From NCBI GenBank assembly GCA_014905825.1, contig JACGCN010000006.1:1302001-1366000 (forward strand): 64,000 nt of DNA, written 5' to 3'. This stretch comes from Lyophyllum atratum (Eukaryota > Basidiomycota > Agaricomycetes > Agaricales > Lyophyllaceae). The position numbers and the translations under genes are program-made. The notes under the pieces were generated by a model. It was not told the DNA's origin. It saw nothing but the letters and a program-made list of their open reading frames with translations, and ran no database searches. The stretch's first letter is position 1. Each line of letters opens with the position of its first letter. Below are positions 1 through 10,312 of the stretch, piece after piece.

Positions 1-1
1 C

Positions 2-229
2 GGCTCCCACCGTGGACGAAGCTCATCATTTTCATACCAACAGCCCGCTTACATGGGTGGAGCGATGAACGCGGGGGGAGGGATGCCTCAGGGTCCAACG
101 ACAATCGTCATTCAAAAACCACGGAAACATCATAAACATCACCATCGTCACCGTTCATCCAGTAGACGCGCCAGAAGTATCTCGCCCTACCGCGACCATT
201 ATCCCGCGCCTCATTACCCTCGTTACTGA
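2..229 (+). CDS. 3' end of an unidentified His/Arg/Ser-rich protein (partial)
   Basis: An open frame enters from the left edge and ends at TGA 227-229, giving the last 75 residues of a protein whose start lies outside the window. The tail is low complexity: a Gly/Met-rich stretch, then a run of His, Lys and Arg (HHKHHHRHR), then an SR-like segment (SSSRRARSISPYR) and a His/Pro/Tyr-rich end. The composition argues for real coding sequence because the other two frames are interrupted. Basic and SR-like tails often occur in nuclear or RNA-binding proteins, but that is inference; no domain is visible and I do not recognise the family. Confidence 0.6.
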   Translation, partial: GSHRGRSSSFSYQQPAYMGGAMNAGGGMPQGPTTIVIQKPRKHHKHHHRHRSSSRRARSISPYRDHYPAPHYPRY

Positions 230-950
230 CCTCCGTCCCGCTCTTGACATCTCCCATCTTCTCGGACACAACATATGCATCACTTCAACCTCAGTCGTCG
301 CCCTTCCGCCCTATCGTAGTCACTGAAAAATCAAACATAAGGATAATCTGTATAGGAACCATTCGATTGTAGGACCAGATACCTGTAACTTGATATAATC
401 CCCCAATTTGTAGAACCATTTTATTCAAGGCCATCGCGGCGTCGTGGAGTCGTTTGAGTCCTGATGAAACGCCGGCCCGAGTATCATCCATCATGGATAG
501 GATGACTGATTTGACGGCGGATTCTTTTCGTTATCTCAGTCCCCTGCTGACGTGTGTGTGGTCACTAGAGCTCAATTAAGACCTCTCCCTTTGTCATTTG
601 ACATACTTTCTGTCGATCCTCCTGACCTACCGAGCAGGCAATTTTAGCAATGAGCCAGCCGACGTCCTTGGAAACGAACCTCAAACGATCATATAACTGG
701 CCCATCACTCCGGGATCATGATGCGATGCTGTGTCGCGGCCCTTGGCGACCCCGAGGCTGCGCTGTAACCGGCATCAAACGGGCACGGGCCTTGGGGGTA
801 TATATACCAGCAGCCTGTGACCCCTGTCCTCCTAATAGGCTGGCCCTGTTCCCCCATCGACAAGGAAGAAAAAACACGTTCAACAGGATTGAATCCCTCC
901 TACACGCATTTACACAAGACACAACCCCTTTGACGCACTAAATACACATC
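230..950. other. Intergenic region without a recognisable gene
   Basis: About 720 bases between the upstream stop and the four-TM protein start. Only short overlapping frames occur, with no recognisable protein. A TATA-like run (gtatatataccag) at about 798-810 lies roughly 145 bases before the downstream ATG and could belong to its promoter. Confidence 0.5.
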
Positions 951-1741
951 ATGACTGTTGTTGCGACCCGCACGTTCTGCTGCTGCCTGCCGACGAGGTT
1001 CGGAGTGGTCGTACGTCTCTTTTTTCATTTTGTTGCTCTTTTCGCCTCTTGACAAACTGCACAGATTATCGCCCTCGTTGGTCTCCTGGGAGGAGGAATT
1101 ATATCCGTTGTTGGGGGATTGAATGCCCACAAAATCAGTGCGACCCCCGTTCCACTGTTCCGCAAATTCGTAGCTGATCTGTTTGCCCAGGTGGAAGCAA
1201 AGTGTCCATCGCGATCTCCATAACTGTCTATGCACTCCTCGCCTTCGTTTCAATGCTCGGGTAAGCTTCATCTATTCAGCTCTAGATGGAGCCGTCTCCT
1301 GAGCCCATTTTCTTCCCTTCAGCCTGGTCGGTGCCATTGGACGCAAGCTCTCCCTCATCAAAATTTACTTCTCTATTCTCCTGGTGCACCTGCTCTTCAG
1401 TTTGGCGATCGGCATCTACGCCATCTGGCGCGTCTTCAAGGACGGTAGCGTCTTCCTCAATGACTGCATCGTCTCGAATACCGCAGCCGCCGCCGAGAAT
1501 CCCCAGCAGTTGTGCAACGACGGGCTCAAGCTCGTCAAGGGCCTCACAGTCACGCTTTCCATCATCTTCTGGCTCGTCGAATTATGTGAGTCCCTGTCTT
1601 CTTGTCCAAAACAAAACTTGGGGGTCGGCCGCTGACCTGGCTTCGTGTGCAGGGGGTTGTGTCATTGTCAACAGTTATGCCGGCCAATTGGCAGATGAGA
1701 ATGCTGTCGAGGGGGTGGTTAAGGACACTGAGGCATGGTAA
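951..1741 (+). CDS. Small four-TM membrane protein
   Basis: Five exons (951-1010, 1065-1137, 1191-1260, 1323-1585, 1653-1741) join in frame to a protein of about 184 residues. Four hydrophobic segments are visible: IIALVGLLGGGIISVVGG near the N-terminus, SIAISITVYALLAFVSML, IYFSILLVHLLFSLAIGIYA, and LTVTLSIIFWLVELW near the C-terminus. Between TM3 and TM4 is a roughly 40-residue loop with two Cys that could form a disulfide. The N-terminus has a CCC cluster before TM1, a plausible S-acylation site. This layout matches small tetraspanning proteins common in basidiomycetes, whose function is unknown to me. All introns have GT-AG ends and are 53-67 nt. Topology and location are inference. Confidence 0.75.
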
Positions 1742-1959
1742 TACCGTCGCCACCCTCGTGTACTTATTACCTCTCACATCTTCATAGTGATAGACGTTGA
1801 ATAGAACGCCAACCTAAGCATCCAATTAACGCATGATGAACACCAACACACACAGAGCAACACTTGATACATGTGTGTTTTTGAGCTGTACTTATACAAT
1901 AAAACAAGAGAGCAGCTAGGAATTGTAACATAAGACTTCATATTCCTGATTCGGATGTG

Positions 1960-3410
1960 TCAGTGAATATCATCGGGTGAAGGGTATCTACATGAATGCA
2001 CCTTCACGTTCTTCTCGGTCCCACCGTAAGGAATGTATGCCCCTGATGAAGGAATGAGAGACGTAAGCCGAAGCCTCTAAATAAGGAGATGCGTACCATC
2101 GAGCGTCGCGCTGGCTTTTCCAGGGTGGAAGACACCGTCATATATGGCCTTGACAACATATAGCGGGGTTCCGTCGTGCTCGTGGCCGCCTTCGACGGGG
2201 TAGTGGTGGAGCTCGGATACATTGAGCTTGCCATGCGCGGGCACCCATCGCAGACCATGCATGTCGCCAAGCAAAATTTCATAGGTGTCCAGCTGCATAG
2301 ACCTCATGTTAGATTGGGCAAATCCAGTCCACTTGGGTGACCTACGTGGTGTACCTTGTGCTGATACCCAATCACAGCACCCTTCTCGAGAGCACCAGAT
2401 ACCTTGCCGATTTCTGGGTTTCGTGCGTCACCTCCTATGCGACGGCACAGAAACCTTCACTACGTACGTTTACCGCCCTGCGAGAAGGCGTATTATTAAG
2501 AAAGGTCAAGGTCATTGTCATTGAGCCACTGACATCATAAAATGCCCTGCAGATGTACAAGGCCCAAGAATGCTCTTTCCCGACCTCGATCGCGTATTCG
2601 GGAATATCCTTTCCCTGCGTAAGGACCCATGTAACTGGTCCTCTGGGGCCGTCCCGGTTGTACTGCTCCGTCCGCTCCCTCGCATCGTTTACCCAGGCGA
2701 TGTGGCCGGCTGCCTATGGGAGTAGTCGTGAGGCGGGCAATAACCGATGAGGAGTAGAGCCGGCTAGACCTGGTCCTCGGGCTTTCCATGTTTCTTGACG
2801 AAGTGCTTAATCCATCCGGCCAAAGGTCCGGCAGCTATCCCTCCGCCATCCTGTGATGATGGCTATCAGCGGTGGTAGAGATGTCGGGATCGCAGACGTA
2901 ACATACATCGAGTCCGATCTTGCTTTTACCACCATGCCAGTAAGCCTTTTTCTCCGGTTCTGCTGATCCTGGAGCAGGTTCCTGATCAGAGTGATGCTGG
3001 AAGCCTTGGTACGCTCATTAGATGATGCACATGCCGAGAGATTTCCAAGACTCGCCTTGTTGTAGCTGGCTACTGTCATCATGATGTTGCTCGTGTGTAG
3101 GAGGCATCTGCTGGTTTGGCGGTGGTTGATTCGGCGGCTGCTTGTGATCTCCATCGCTTTCGTCAGAAGTTCGTCCCCATAACGCAGGAGTAAGAGAGGG
3201 TGTCCAATCGGACTAAACAAGATCAGCTAACATGAAGATGCATAGTAAGAGCTTTAAGTGCCTGCGAACGATGGGGTTGGATAATCCTGTAGCGACTGCC
3301 TTGGGAATTCTTCAGACCACCTTCAGGCATTGGCAACGAATCGAGATACCTTGGTAGCTGACAACGTCTCCGGATACGTAGTCCATTCCTGGCTCCCAGA
3401 GTCGAGCCAT
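1960..3410 (-). CDS. CBM5/12-like chitin-binding plus DM9-repeat protein
   Basis: Ten exons (3410-3350, 3299-3262, 3212-3056, 3004-2907, 2850-2770, 2713-2534, 2477-2468, 2413-2355, 2292-2097, 2042-1960) join with consistent phase to 320 residues. Residues 4-46 form a CBM5/12-type module: an opening Trp (LWEPGMDYVSGDVVSY), a tyrosine strand (SRYRII), His, then DWTPSLTPALW. A Pro/Gln/His-rich linker follows (about 50-95). Two DM9 (DUF3421) repeats fill about 170-318, with VTWVL, ALYICRAFYD, GKVSGALEKG and then LRWVPAHG, LYVVKAIYDG, PGKA, AYIPYGGTE. DM9 modules bind carbohydrate in animal lectins, so chitin or glycan binding is inferred. No signal peptide is visible, suggesting a cytoplasmic or unconventionally exported lectin. 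One exon is only 10 nt, and two introns (3261-3213 and 3055-3005) start with GC. Confidence 0.8.
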
Positions 3411-3899
3411 GTTGATGGGTAAATCGAGAAGCTATGTGAGTACTAGTTGGAGGCCCGTCAAGGTGGTGCAAAGCAGATCTTCTTCTTTTACCGGGAGTCC
3501 GGGATGGAACGGCGCAAGGTGCTGATAGATTGTCACTAGTGCCATGTACACAGATGTATGAGGCCACCTGATCCTGCAACTCGTGTTGAAGTAAACTTAG
3601 TAGTGAGCTCATGACTCCTCCAAATGTCAGAAAACAAGCTTTTTGATTGGTCTTCGGCGCGAGTTACTGGAGAATCAATAGTTCTATGCTGAACTTTGCA
3701 TTCGAGAGGAGTGTAATCATCGTCGAGATCCATTATATAGATGGGTAGTTCTTCATTGCAATTGGCTGTATGGGAAAAGATAGATTGGGTTGAGAGTCCG
3801 GAAGACAAGTCCGAGTTAACGCCATGTCACAATAATCGTGACGCGACTTTCCATCCCAACTTGAACTTACCCACACGACCAACCTCGTTCCCCGCCATT
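3411..3899. other. Shared divergent promoter region
   Basis: About 490 bases separate the divergent starts of the CBM5/12-DM9 gene and MPC2. A minus-strand frame (3808-3536) has an acidic MDLDDDYTPLE segment but no recognised domain, so I read it as chance or 5' leader. Confidence 0.45.
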
Positions 3900-4477
3900 A
3901 TGTCTGGAGCAGCAGCATCCGCAGGAGCGTCCAGGTTCACATCGTTCATGAACCATCCCGCAGGTATATAACTCGCGATGCACCCCCCTTGCACCCGCCT
4001 CACCATCAGAAATTAGGCCCGAAAACCGTGTTCTTCTGGGCACCACTAATGAAATGGTGTCTCGTTGCTGCTGGCCTGAAGGACATGTCAAGACCAGCTG
4101 ACAAGCTTAGTATGTCCCAGAATCTGGGTAAGGCCTTTTTGTCACTCCACGACTCTCGCTTATTGACGCAATGGATTCATTAATTGATAAACACAACAGC
4201 TCTCGCTGGAACAGGGCTCATCTGGGTGCGCTACTCCTTGGTTATCACTCCGGTGAACTATAGCTTGGCAGCTGTGAGTAACTTCAAGATTTACGGAATG
4301 GTAACTTCAATAGCGTTGATTACTAGGTGAACTTCTTTGTTGGGCTTTCTGGACTCACACAACTGGGACGCATTGCGAAGTGAGTCTTTATAACCTACTT
4401 TGGGTAGTGAGTCCCTGACGATCCCACCCAGTCATCGCATGAAGCAGGCGGAGGAGGCGAAGAAAGTACCCTCTTAA
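3900..4477 (+). CDS. MPC2: Mitochondrial pyruvate carrier subunit 2
   Basis: Five exons (3900-3963, 4017-4127, 4200-4273, 4327-4379, 4432-4477) give 115 residues, the usual size for this family. Family landmarks are present in order: FMNHPAGPKTVFFWAP, MKWCLVAAGLKDM, RPADKLSMSQNLALAGTGLIWVRYS, and NYSLAAVNFFVGLSGLTQL. MPC subunits form a heterodimer in the mitochondrial inner membrane that imports pyruvate into the matrix. The conserved FWAP..KW and LS..QN..L..TG.IW.RYS motifs place it with the MPC2/Mpc3 branch rather than MPC1. The short Ala/Ser-rich N-terminus fits a mitochondrial protein. The next gene on the minus strand ends about 130 bases downstream, so the pair is convergent. Confidence 0.93.
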
Positions 4478-4609
4478 GCTGAACACCTCATACTTGGATT
4501 TAATAGACTGTTTTTGGAACCATTAAAAGTCGTTGACTGAATATACAGATTGAGTGCTACTACCAATACAAGGGACCCATAACCCATCGAAACCGCCATG
4601 ACTTGAATT

Positions 4610-5485
4610 CTATCGAGAACGTGAACTGCCTGCTTTGGTCTTCGGTTGCTTCTCTCCGCCTTTGCTTTCTGAATCCACCGTGTCTGTCGGTGTGCCACCT
4701 TCCACGACGCCCTTGACCGCCTTCCACCAACCGCTCTCTTTCACATATTTGCCAGTAGTCCCCAAAATATCACTGATAACATTCTGCGCATCTGTATTCC
4801 CTTGACTCTCGTCGTACTGCCACTCGCGATGCCGCTCAAATGACTCCCAAGGTTTCGGCTTTCTTTTCTCTCCTCGTGTGCGCAACGGTTTTGCTTGTGA
4901 TCGCGATCGTGAGCTCCTACCATTCCGCTTTTTGCCTTGGGTGTAATCGAGAACGATGCCTCTGATAGTTGACATCAAACCGTAGGCCGCTACTCCATTC
5001 CCGTTCGCATTTGCATTGCCCATAACCCATGCCAATGCAGCTACGAAGGTACCGAAGAGAGTGCCCCATTTGACAAGGAAGACACTGGTTCGAAGCATCC
5101 AAGTTGTGGTACGGTAAAAACTGACAAGAGCGAGGTATGCCGCTAAGAGAGTGATGAGCGGTGGTAGTAGTGTTTGGGCGTCCCATTCGAATGGATTTGT
5201 TGACAGTAGGGGCGTGATGAGCGCATAGACGGCAGTGAGCACCGCGAGGCAGTGAGACAGGGCGTTGATGAGGAAGGAGTAGAGCGGTTGCGGAAGCGTA
5301 TCTGACAGATATGATAGGACTGGATCGAGGAAATCTGGGAGCATCATGCTGAGGTCGGGCATGTTCGTTGTAGCTGGCGATGAAGGAGATGCCAGTGCCG
5401 CAGATGTCTGCCACCGCCGACGTGGAAGCCGCGGGGTCAGCTGACTGTACCTTGGCACGTGATGTGCTTCGTTGATCTGAGACAT
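4610..5485 (-). CDS. APQ12: Apq12-like nuclear envelope/ER membrane protein
   Basis: A single uninterrupted frame of 291 codons. After a basic N-terminal leader, residues 42-165 hold a hydrophobic module with amphipathic helix PDFLDPVLSYLS and membrane segments HCLAVLTAVYALITPLL, LLPPLITLLAAYLALVSFY and VFLVKWGTLFGTFVAALAWVMG. This pattern, including NPFEWDAQTLLPPLI, matches Apq12-type nuclear pore assembly proteins as I remember them. In yeast Apq12 acts at the ER and nuclear envelope in membrane homeostasis and pore biogenesis. The C-terminal half is polar, basic (SSRSRSQAKPLRTRGEKRKPKP) and probably disordered. Translation could instead start at Met42 (MPDLSMM), which would remove the basic leader. 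Naming rests on pattern memory only. Confidence 0.7.
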   Translation of the reverse strand: MSQINEAHHVPRYSQLTPRLPRRRWQTSAALASPSSPATTNMPDLSMMLPDFLDPVLSYLSDTLPQPLYSFLINALSHCLAVLTAVYALITPLLSTNPFEWDAQTLLPPLITLLAAYLALVSFYRTTTWMLRTSVFLVKWGTLFGTFVAALAWVMGNANANGNGVAAYGLMSTIRGIVLDYTQGKKRNGRSSRSRSQAKPLRTRGEKRKPKPWESFERHREWQYDESQGNTDAQNVISDILGTTGKYVKESGWWKAVKGVVEGGTPTDTVDSESKGGEKQPKTKAGSSRSR

Positions 5486-5778
5486 AAATTCAAAGAATGT
5501 GACATGTCAGTTCTTTGTGACCGGCGGCATCCAAGCTAAATGGAGTATAAAAAGGTATAAATCTGGGGTGCATAAATCAAGCCAATCAGAGCATGGAAGG
5601 CAAAGACCGGCACGCCTAATATGGACGTTCAAAATCAATTTCTCACAGCGACGGTAATAAATAGTGATAAACAGGCCGACGTATAAGTTCCCTCCAGAAG
5701 ACTCTTCCCCTCTCAGCCTCCTCCCTCTCCTACACCTAGGACGTGCCTCGTCTCCTATATACCACGACTCACTTACCC

Positions 5779-6452
5779 ATGGCTGTGAAAAGAAAATATG
5801 ACCTCGAATCCGACGATGCTGCGCCCAATGTATGTTCCGCTATCTCTTCCCACTTGGTAACCGCTCATCGTCCTCCAGAACGCGAAACAGCTCAAATTGA
5901 TTCCTTTCCCAAATGCTGACTCTGACGATGATGTGCTTATGTGCGATGCTGAGCCCCTTTATCCTGAACTTCACCACTCTCGTTTGCCGTCCAATGTCAG
6001 CTCAACGTCGTCGGACGGCTCCAGCTCCTCCCTTACCAATTCTCGTATGTATATTGCAACTACGTTGACGTCGACGAGATTAACAAGTAGAATTCAGCGG
6101 CTTACCCTTCCTTCGACCTTTACCCGTTGCCGTTCTTCAACTCGGAGGGTTCCGTCAACCCTAACTCCCACAATTATGCTCATTACGCCACTCAATCTCC
6201 TACGACGCCACCAGTCGGCCTGCTGCAACCGACCGGCTCATTCGCGCACCATGGGTAGGTTCAGGCTTGCGGCGGTCGATTGACTTCTTGCAACCATTGC
6301 TAACAATGTTCTTGACGTCTTCTCATTTTAGCACGGGCTGTTCCCAGGTCCCTAAATTGCGTGTTGCTTGCGCCCCAGGATTAAATGGCCAACGAACGAT
6401 GTGGAGTTTCTGTGAACAATGTGGTGCTATCTCGATGGTTGAAAACGACTAA
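5779..6452 (+). CDS. Small conserved fungal protein with C-terminal Cys motif
   Basis: Four exons (5779-5829, 5879-6044, 6098-6254, 6332-6452) give 164 residues in consistent phase. The N-terminal 110 residues are disordered: a short basic start (MAVKRKYDLESDD), an acidic patch (DSDDDVLMCDAE), a Ser run and a Tyr/Pro-rich segment. The C-terminal 41 residues are well ordered in composition and end in WSFCEQCGAISMVEND, with a CxxC pair plus two upstream Cys (GCSQVP, VACAPG). That is a possible zinc-ribbon-like or redox tail. I recall this ending from other Agaricomycete predicted proteins but know no function. The start lies 293 bases from the divergent Apq12-like start. Confidence 0.75.
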
Positions 6453-8610
6453 CACCTCCTGTCAATCGAACACCGCCTCGACGAGTCGAATGCCGCTTCC
6501 GCCTCAACGTCCATGCCCTTGTTCTTGCTCATCGTCGACTTCTTGCATTTGCTATACTATTTTTTTTTGCTGATTTTTATTCCTTTCGTACTTTGCCTCC
6601 ATCCAGCTTTGATATGGCGGTCCCTCTCATGCGCGACGGCCCCTCAGCCCAAGCGGTCTCAGGAATCAGTCAACTCGCTTCATCAGTTATTCGACGATCC
6701 TCCCCTTCCCCTCTAAGCCATTCGACCTCACCCTATCCACACCATCTACGGCGACACCCCTCGACATATCGCTCTATACTCTACGCCTTGCTTGCGCGTT
6801 TTCCTCAACCCTCGATTTCGCGCACTTCTTGGTCAAAATACGTCACGACTCGCTATTAGGTGCCCCGGGAATGCTGACACAAAATCAATGCTCTACCTTA
6901 GCTCCTGCCTTGTATATACAAAAAGACACGACTCCTTAGTCACCGCTTGCACTTGTTGTATGATATTGTCGACGTTGCATCTTGAATGCAACGCTTTTGA
7001 TTCTGATATAGGCCCCTACGGTTCTCGGCAAAGCTAGAGTGAACTTTTGAACTTGGCGGGGAAGTGGCCGCGGCATGGCAATTTCGTTACGCGTACAAAT
7101 AATATTACGTGCTCAGCATTCAGAATCCCCCCTTCAGACCTTCAATGACAAGAGTCTTGCGACTCCAGCCACCACCAATATTGACGTCTTGGATTGGGCG
7201 TCGACGCCGGTGCTAATAGTTCTCATCTATGTTCCACTTGCACATGCTTTCTGTTTGCAGCCTGGCGCTTCTGTCCGCTAGCTACATCAGTTCAAAACTT
7301 CTGCCTCTAAGCCCTGGACGACACACTGATTCGGATATTCTACCAATATCACGGGAATCAACTTGTGTCTAGTTCCTTCAAGTGTCTTTCTTTCTGCACA
7401 GAATCTCCGACATGGTGTATATGGAAAGGCATACGAATCGCTCATGGAACGTCGCGTTTCGCTTTGCCTTTGGAGGAGTCTTCACTTGCCCCGGTGTTTA
7501 CGCCATCGACATATGATCGACACCTTTGGCCGCCGTGATCTACTCCTGACAACATTCCCTCTCATGGCGATATTCTTGCTGGTGACCAGCTTTGCATTTT
7601 TTATTCCTGTTTTCGTCCTGATCCCTGTAACATTACTTAACTTCCCTTCGCCATGAAGCTGGATACCAGAGGATGGCAAGACTCGTATCGGCGTCATTGC
7701 CTTGGGAATGTAGCCTTTTCGGAATGATATTCCCGGGAAAAGGTCCTTTGCCACTCACCGTGAGTACCTGATCAACAACGTTTCCTGTCATGACTAACTA
7801 ACCTTCTTCACGGGCAGTATTCCGCAGAAGCATTCCTTCTCCATGTTCGCGGCATCGGAATGTACACCCTGTTCAAGTCTTTCAACCAACACTGACGTTT
7901 TACGACGGCTATTCTGCGGTTCTTGTGAGCGACACCTCCTTCAATACTTTTCCTCCACCGGCGCTCACGAAGTCCCGTAGCAGTTTTATTATTGCTACCA
8001 TCCCTCTTTTATTAGGCGCCTGCAAACTCCAAGATGTACTTAGTACTGGACACAAGCACGACAACCTTGCTGATAGCCACATAAGCCGCCTTTCTTGGTT
8101 GGTATGCAGCAAGGGAAGTATGTCCACACTCCATAGTGCTTAATGGCATTTTATCGGTTCATTTTTGGTATAGGTTTCTCCGCTTCGTCGCTGTATCCTC
8201 TTAAGGGCTCTGTCGTTGGGGGAGCTTGTTGACAGTCCAAGATTTAAAATAATCGATCCCCGCTAACCTGCTCCTCATGTTCGTTCTTACACATTTACCG
8301 AACAGTATTTCGCGTCCCGTGTCACATCTACGCGTCGTGTCAACCCAAGGCCCTGCCTCGTAGCACCAAGGGATATATCCTCCGAATCATGACAGGTCCC
8401 GATTTACCTCCCTTGTATGAGCATAAGGGCAAAGTTGGGAAGTCATATACCGGAAGGTCGAGGAATGTATATGTCTACAGTTACTGTAGTTGTACATGTA
8501 ATTGTAGTAATCTTAAGGATACGAAAGTACTTGGTGAACATGCGATTTTGATGGATGAATGCATTCCCGATTTGGAACTCTTTGGGTCTAACACGACCTT
8601 GACCACCATT
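6453..8610. other. Gene-poor stretch holding the transporter remnant
   Basis: About 2.2 kb without an intact gene. Apart from the MFS remnant at 7440-7925, the frames here (for example 6593-6859, 6792-7037, 7075-7281 and 8389-8667) show no domain or splice logic. The last 100 bases probably hold the promoter and leader of the WD40 gene. Confidence 0.5.
7440..7925 (+). pseudogene. Broken MFS sugar transporter remnant
   Basis: Translated pieces in shifting frames match the second half of fungal sugar transporters in the right order. They are an AFRFAFGG segment followed by PGVYAID, then IDTFGRRDLLLTTFPLMAIF (the loop after a TM helix, with the GRR signature), TRIGVIALGM, then GKGPLPLT and YSAEAFLLHVRGIGM (the E-x6-R motif). 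Between them are frameshifts and an in-frame stop after GVIALGM, and no clean exon chain joins them. The N-terminal half is not visible upstream and the C-terminal PETKG-type motif is not visible downstream. Surrounding sequence (6453-8610) has no other recognisable coding content. I read this as a decayed gene; a wrong reading of introns could make the damage look worse than it is. Confidence 0.65.
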
Positions 8611-10057
8611 ATGCCAGGCCAAACTACACTTCTCCAATATGAAGCGCCGTGTAAGCGTTCTCGATGACATCCTTGACCAGTATGCCTTACTATTCTTCTA
8701 GGGCCTGTTCACAGCCTGGATTGGTGCAAATCAGCGGCCCCTGGGCAGCAGTCACGACCTCGATCAGCATTCCGGCTCGGCATCGCTTCATTCACGGAAA
8801 ACTACAACAACCGTATCGCCATAGTCGGCCTTCAGGATGAGAGAGTACTCGTAGAAGATGATTACACGGATTACCCAGATTTCGTAACGTTGTGCGAGAC
8901 CGCACATGGATATCCAGCGACGAGTCTACAATGGCAGCCAACGTCCGGCCATGCATGGGCACAGAACTCATCGTCGACGGAACTGCTCGCTACCACGGGG
9001 GATTCACTTCGAGTTTACGAATACAACAGCGACGCTCCTTCGACCGCGTCAAATTATGTCGCTCGGCAACCAAGCACTTCAGGGCACAGCCTCGCTATGA
9101 AGACAGCTCTTTCTGGAGTGAGTCTTTCCTACCTACGGTTTTACCTGATATCTAACATCGGATATCGTTCAAAGCAGTCCAAAGTACAAACACAATCTAC
9201 GGGTGCCCCGTTGACCAATTTTTCATGGAACGAGAAGGCTCCCAGCCTCATTGTCACATCATCTATAGATACCACATGTACCGTGTGGAACATTGAGACA
9301 TCCACAGCCATTACGCAGCTCATTGCTCACGATCGGGAAGTTTATGACGTCGCCTGGCTTCCAGGATCCACCGATATCTTCGTTTCCGTCGGAGCAGATG
9401 GGAGTCTACGCGCATTTGACCTGCGAAGCTTAGAGCACTCAACGATCCTCTACGAAACCCCAGCTCCCAAGAACGTACCCCCGCCTTCTGCATCACCCTC
9501 AGCATCTGCACGACCGCCGACATCTCCCCTGCTAAGGATCGCATTCAACCCTTCTGATTCAAACTACATGTCAACCTTCCATATGGACGGCAGTGATGTA
9601 CAGATCCTTGATATGCGAAGTCCTGGGCAACCTGTCATGGAGCTGAGAGGCCACCACGCCCAAATAAATGCGTTTGGGTGGGGATCAGCGGAACATCCAT
9701 TGCTTGCTACAGCTGGTATGAGTCAAGATCCTTCAAAGAGAATTTTGCCATGGGATTGACTACTTTCCAGGTGATGATTGTCAGATTCTTTTGTGGGATC
9801 TTGCAAACTTCAATAACACCAACCAAGGGGCCAATTCACCGCGGAGCGCTAGTTCCCGACTCAACTCCCCACGACCGGATGCTAAGAAGCGCATAGTTAC
9901 GGAACCTGTCATGGCTTACACCGCGCCTAGTCAAATCACCAATCTCGCATGGTCGCCTCGGATACAGGGGATGACTATGAACACTGGACACTCCACCGTC
10001 ACGGGGGAATGGCTGGCCATTGCTTCTGGGAAAACGATCAAGGCATTGAAGGTTTGA
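8611..10057 (+). CDS. DCAF7: WD40 protein of the DCAF7/WDR68 (TTG1/AN11) family
   Basis: Four exons (8611-8650, 8702-9117, 9178-9715, 9771-10057) give 426 residues, somewhat longer than the roughly 340-residue animal orthologs because of inserts. Diagnostic family signatures are present: YEAPWPVHSLDWC at the N-terminus, RIAIVGL, LLATTGDSLRVY, LTNFSWNE, SSIDTTCTVWNIET, TQLIAHDREVYDVAW, FVSVGADGSLRAFDLRSLEHSTILYE, and DDCQILLWDL. Such proteins form a beta-propeller scaffold, known from other organisms to bind DYRK kinases, bHLH factors or CUL4-DDB1. Ser/Pro-rich inserts sit between the fourth and fifth blades and before the last blade. The first exon is short (13 codons), and the ATG was chosen because it leads directly into the conserved YEAPW. 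Confidence 0.93.
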
Positions 10058-10312
10058 CCGTTATGCATGTAGACTACATATATCCGTCTATCATCCGTGT
10101 TGTGGAGTGCATTGCTGCTACTTGACGTGAATGTTGCTCTCAAGCAATTGACATCAACGATCTACTCCACGATATGCCCTATCATCCTCATTCATTACAC
10201 AAAAGCTCGTATACCACAATCAAACATAAAAATATAGCGACATTACAAGTATAGCCCAAAGAACATCTCAAACCAACATACCCCTGAAATACAAACAATC
10301 AGAACTTGAGCA

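Noticed and set aside
3536..3808. Separate small minus-strand gene or extra N-terminal exon for the DM9 gene
   Set aside because: No domain, no splice link to the conserved CBM exon, and the CBM module already starts cleanly at MARLWEPG.
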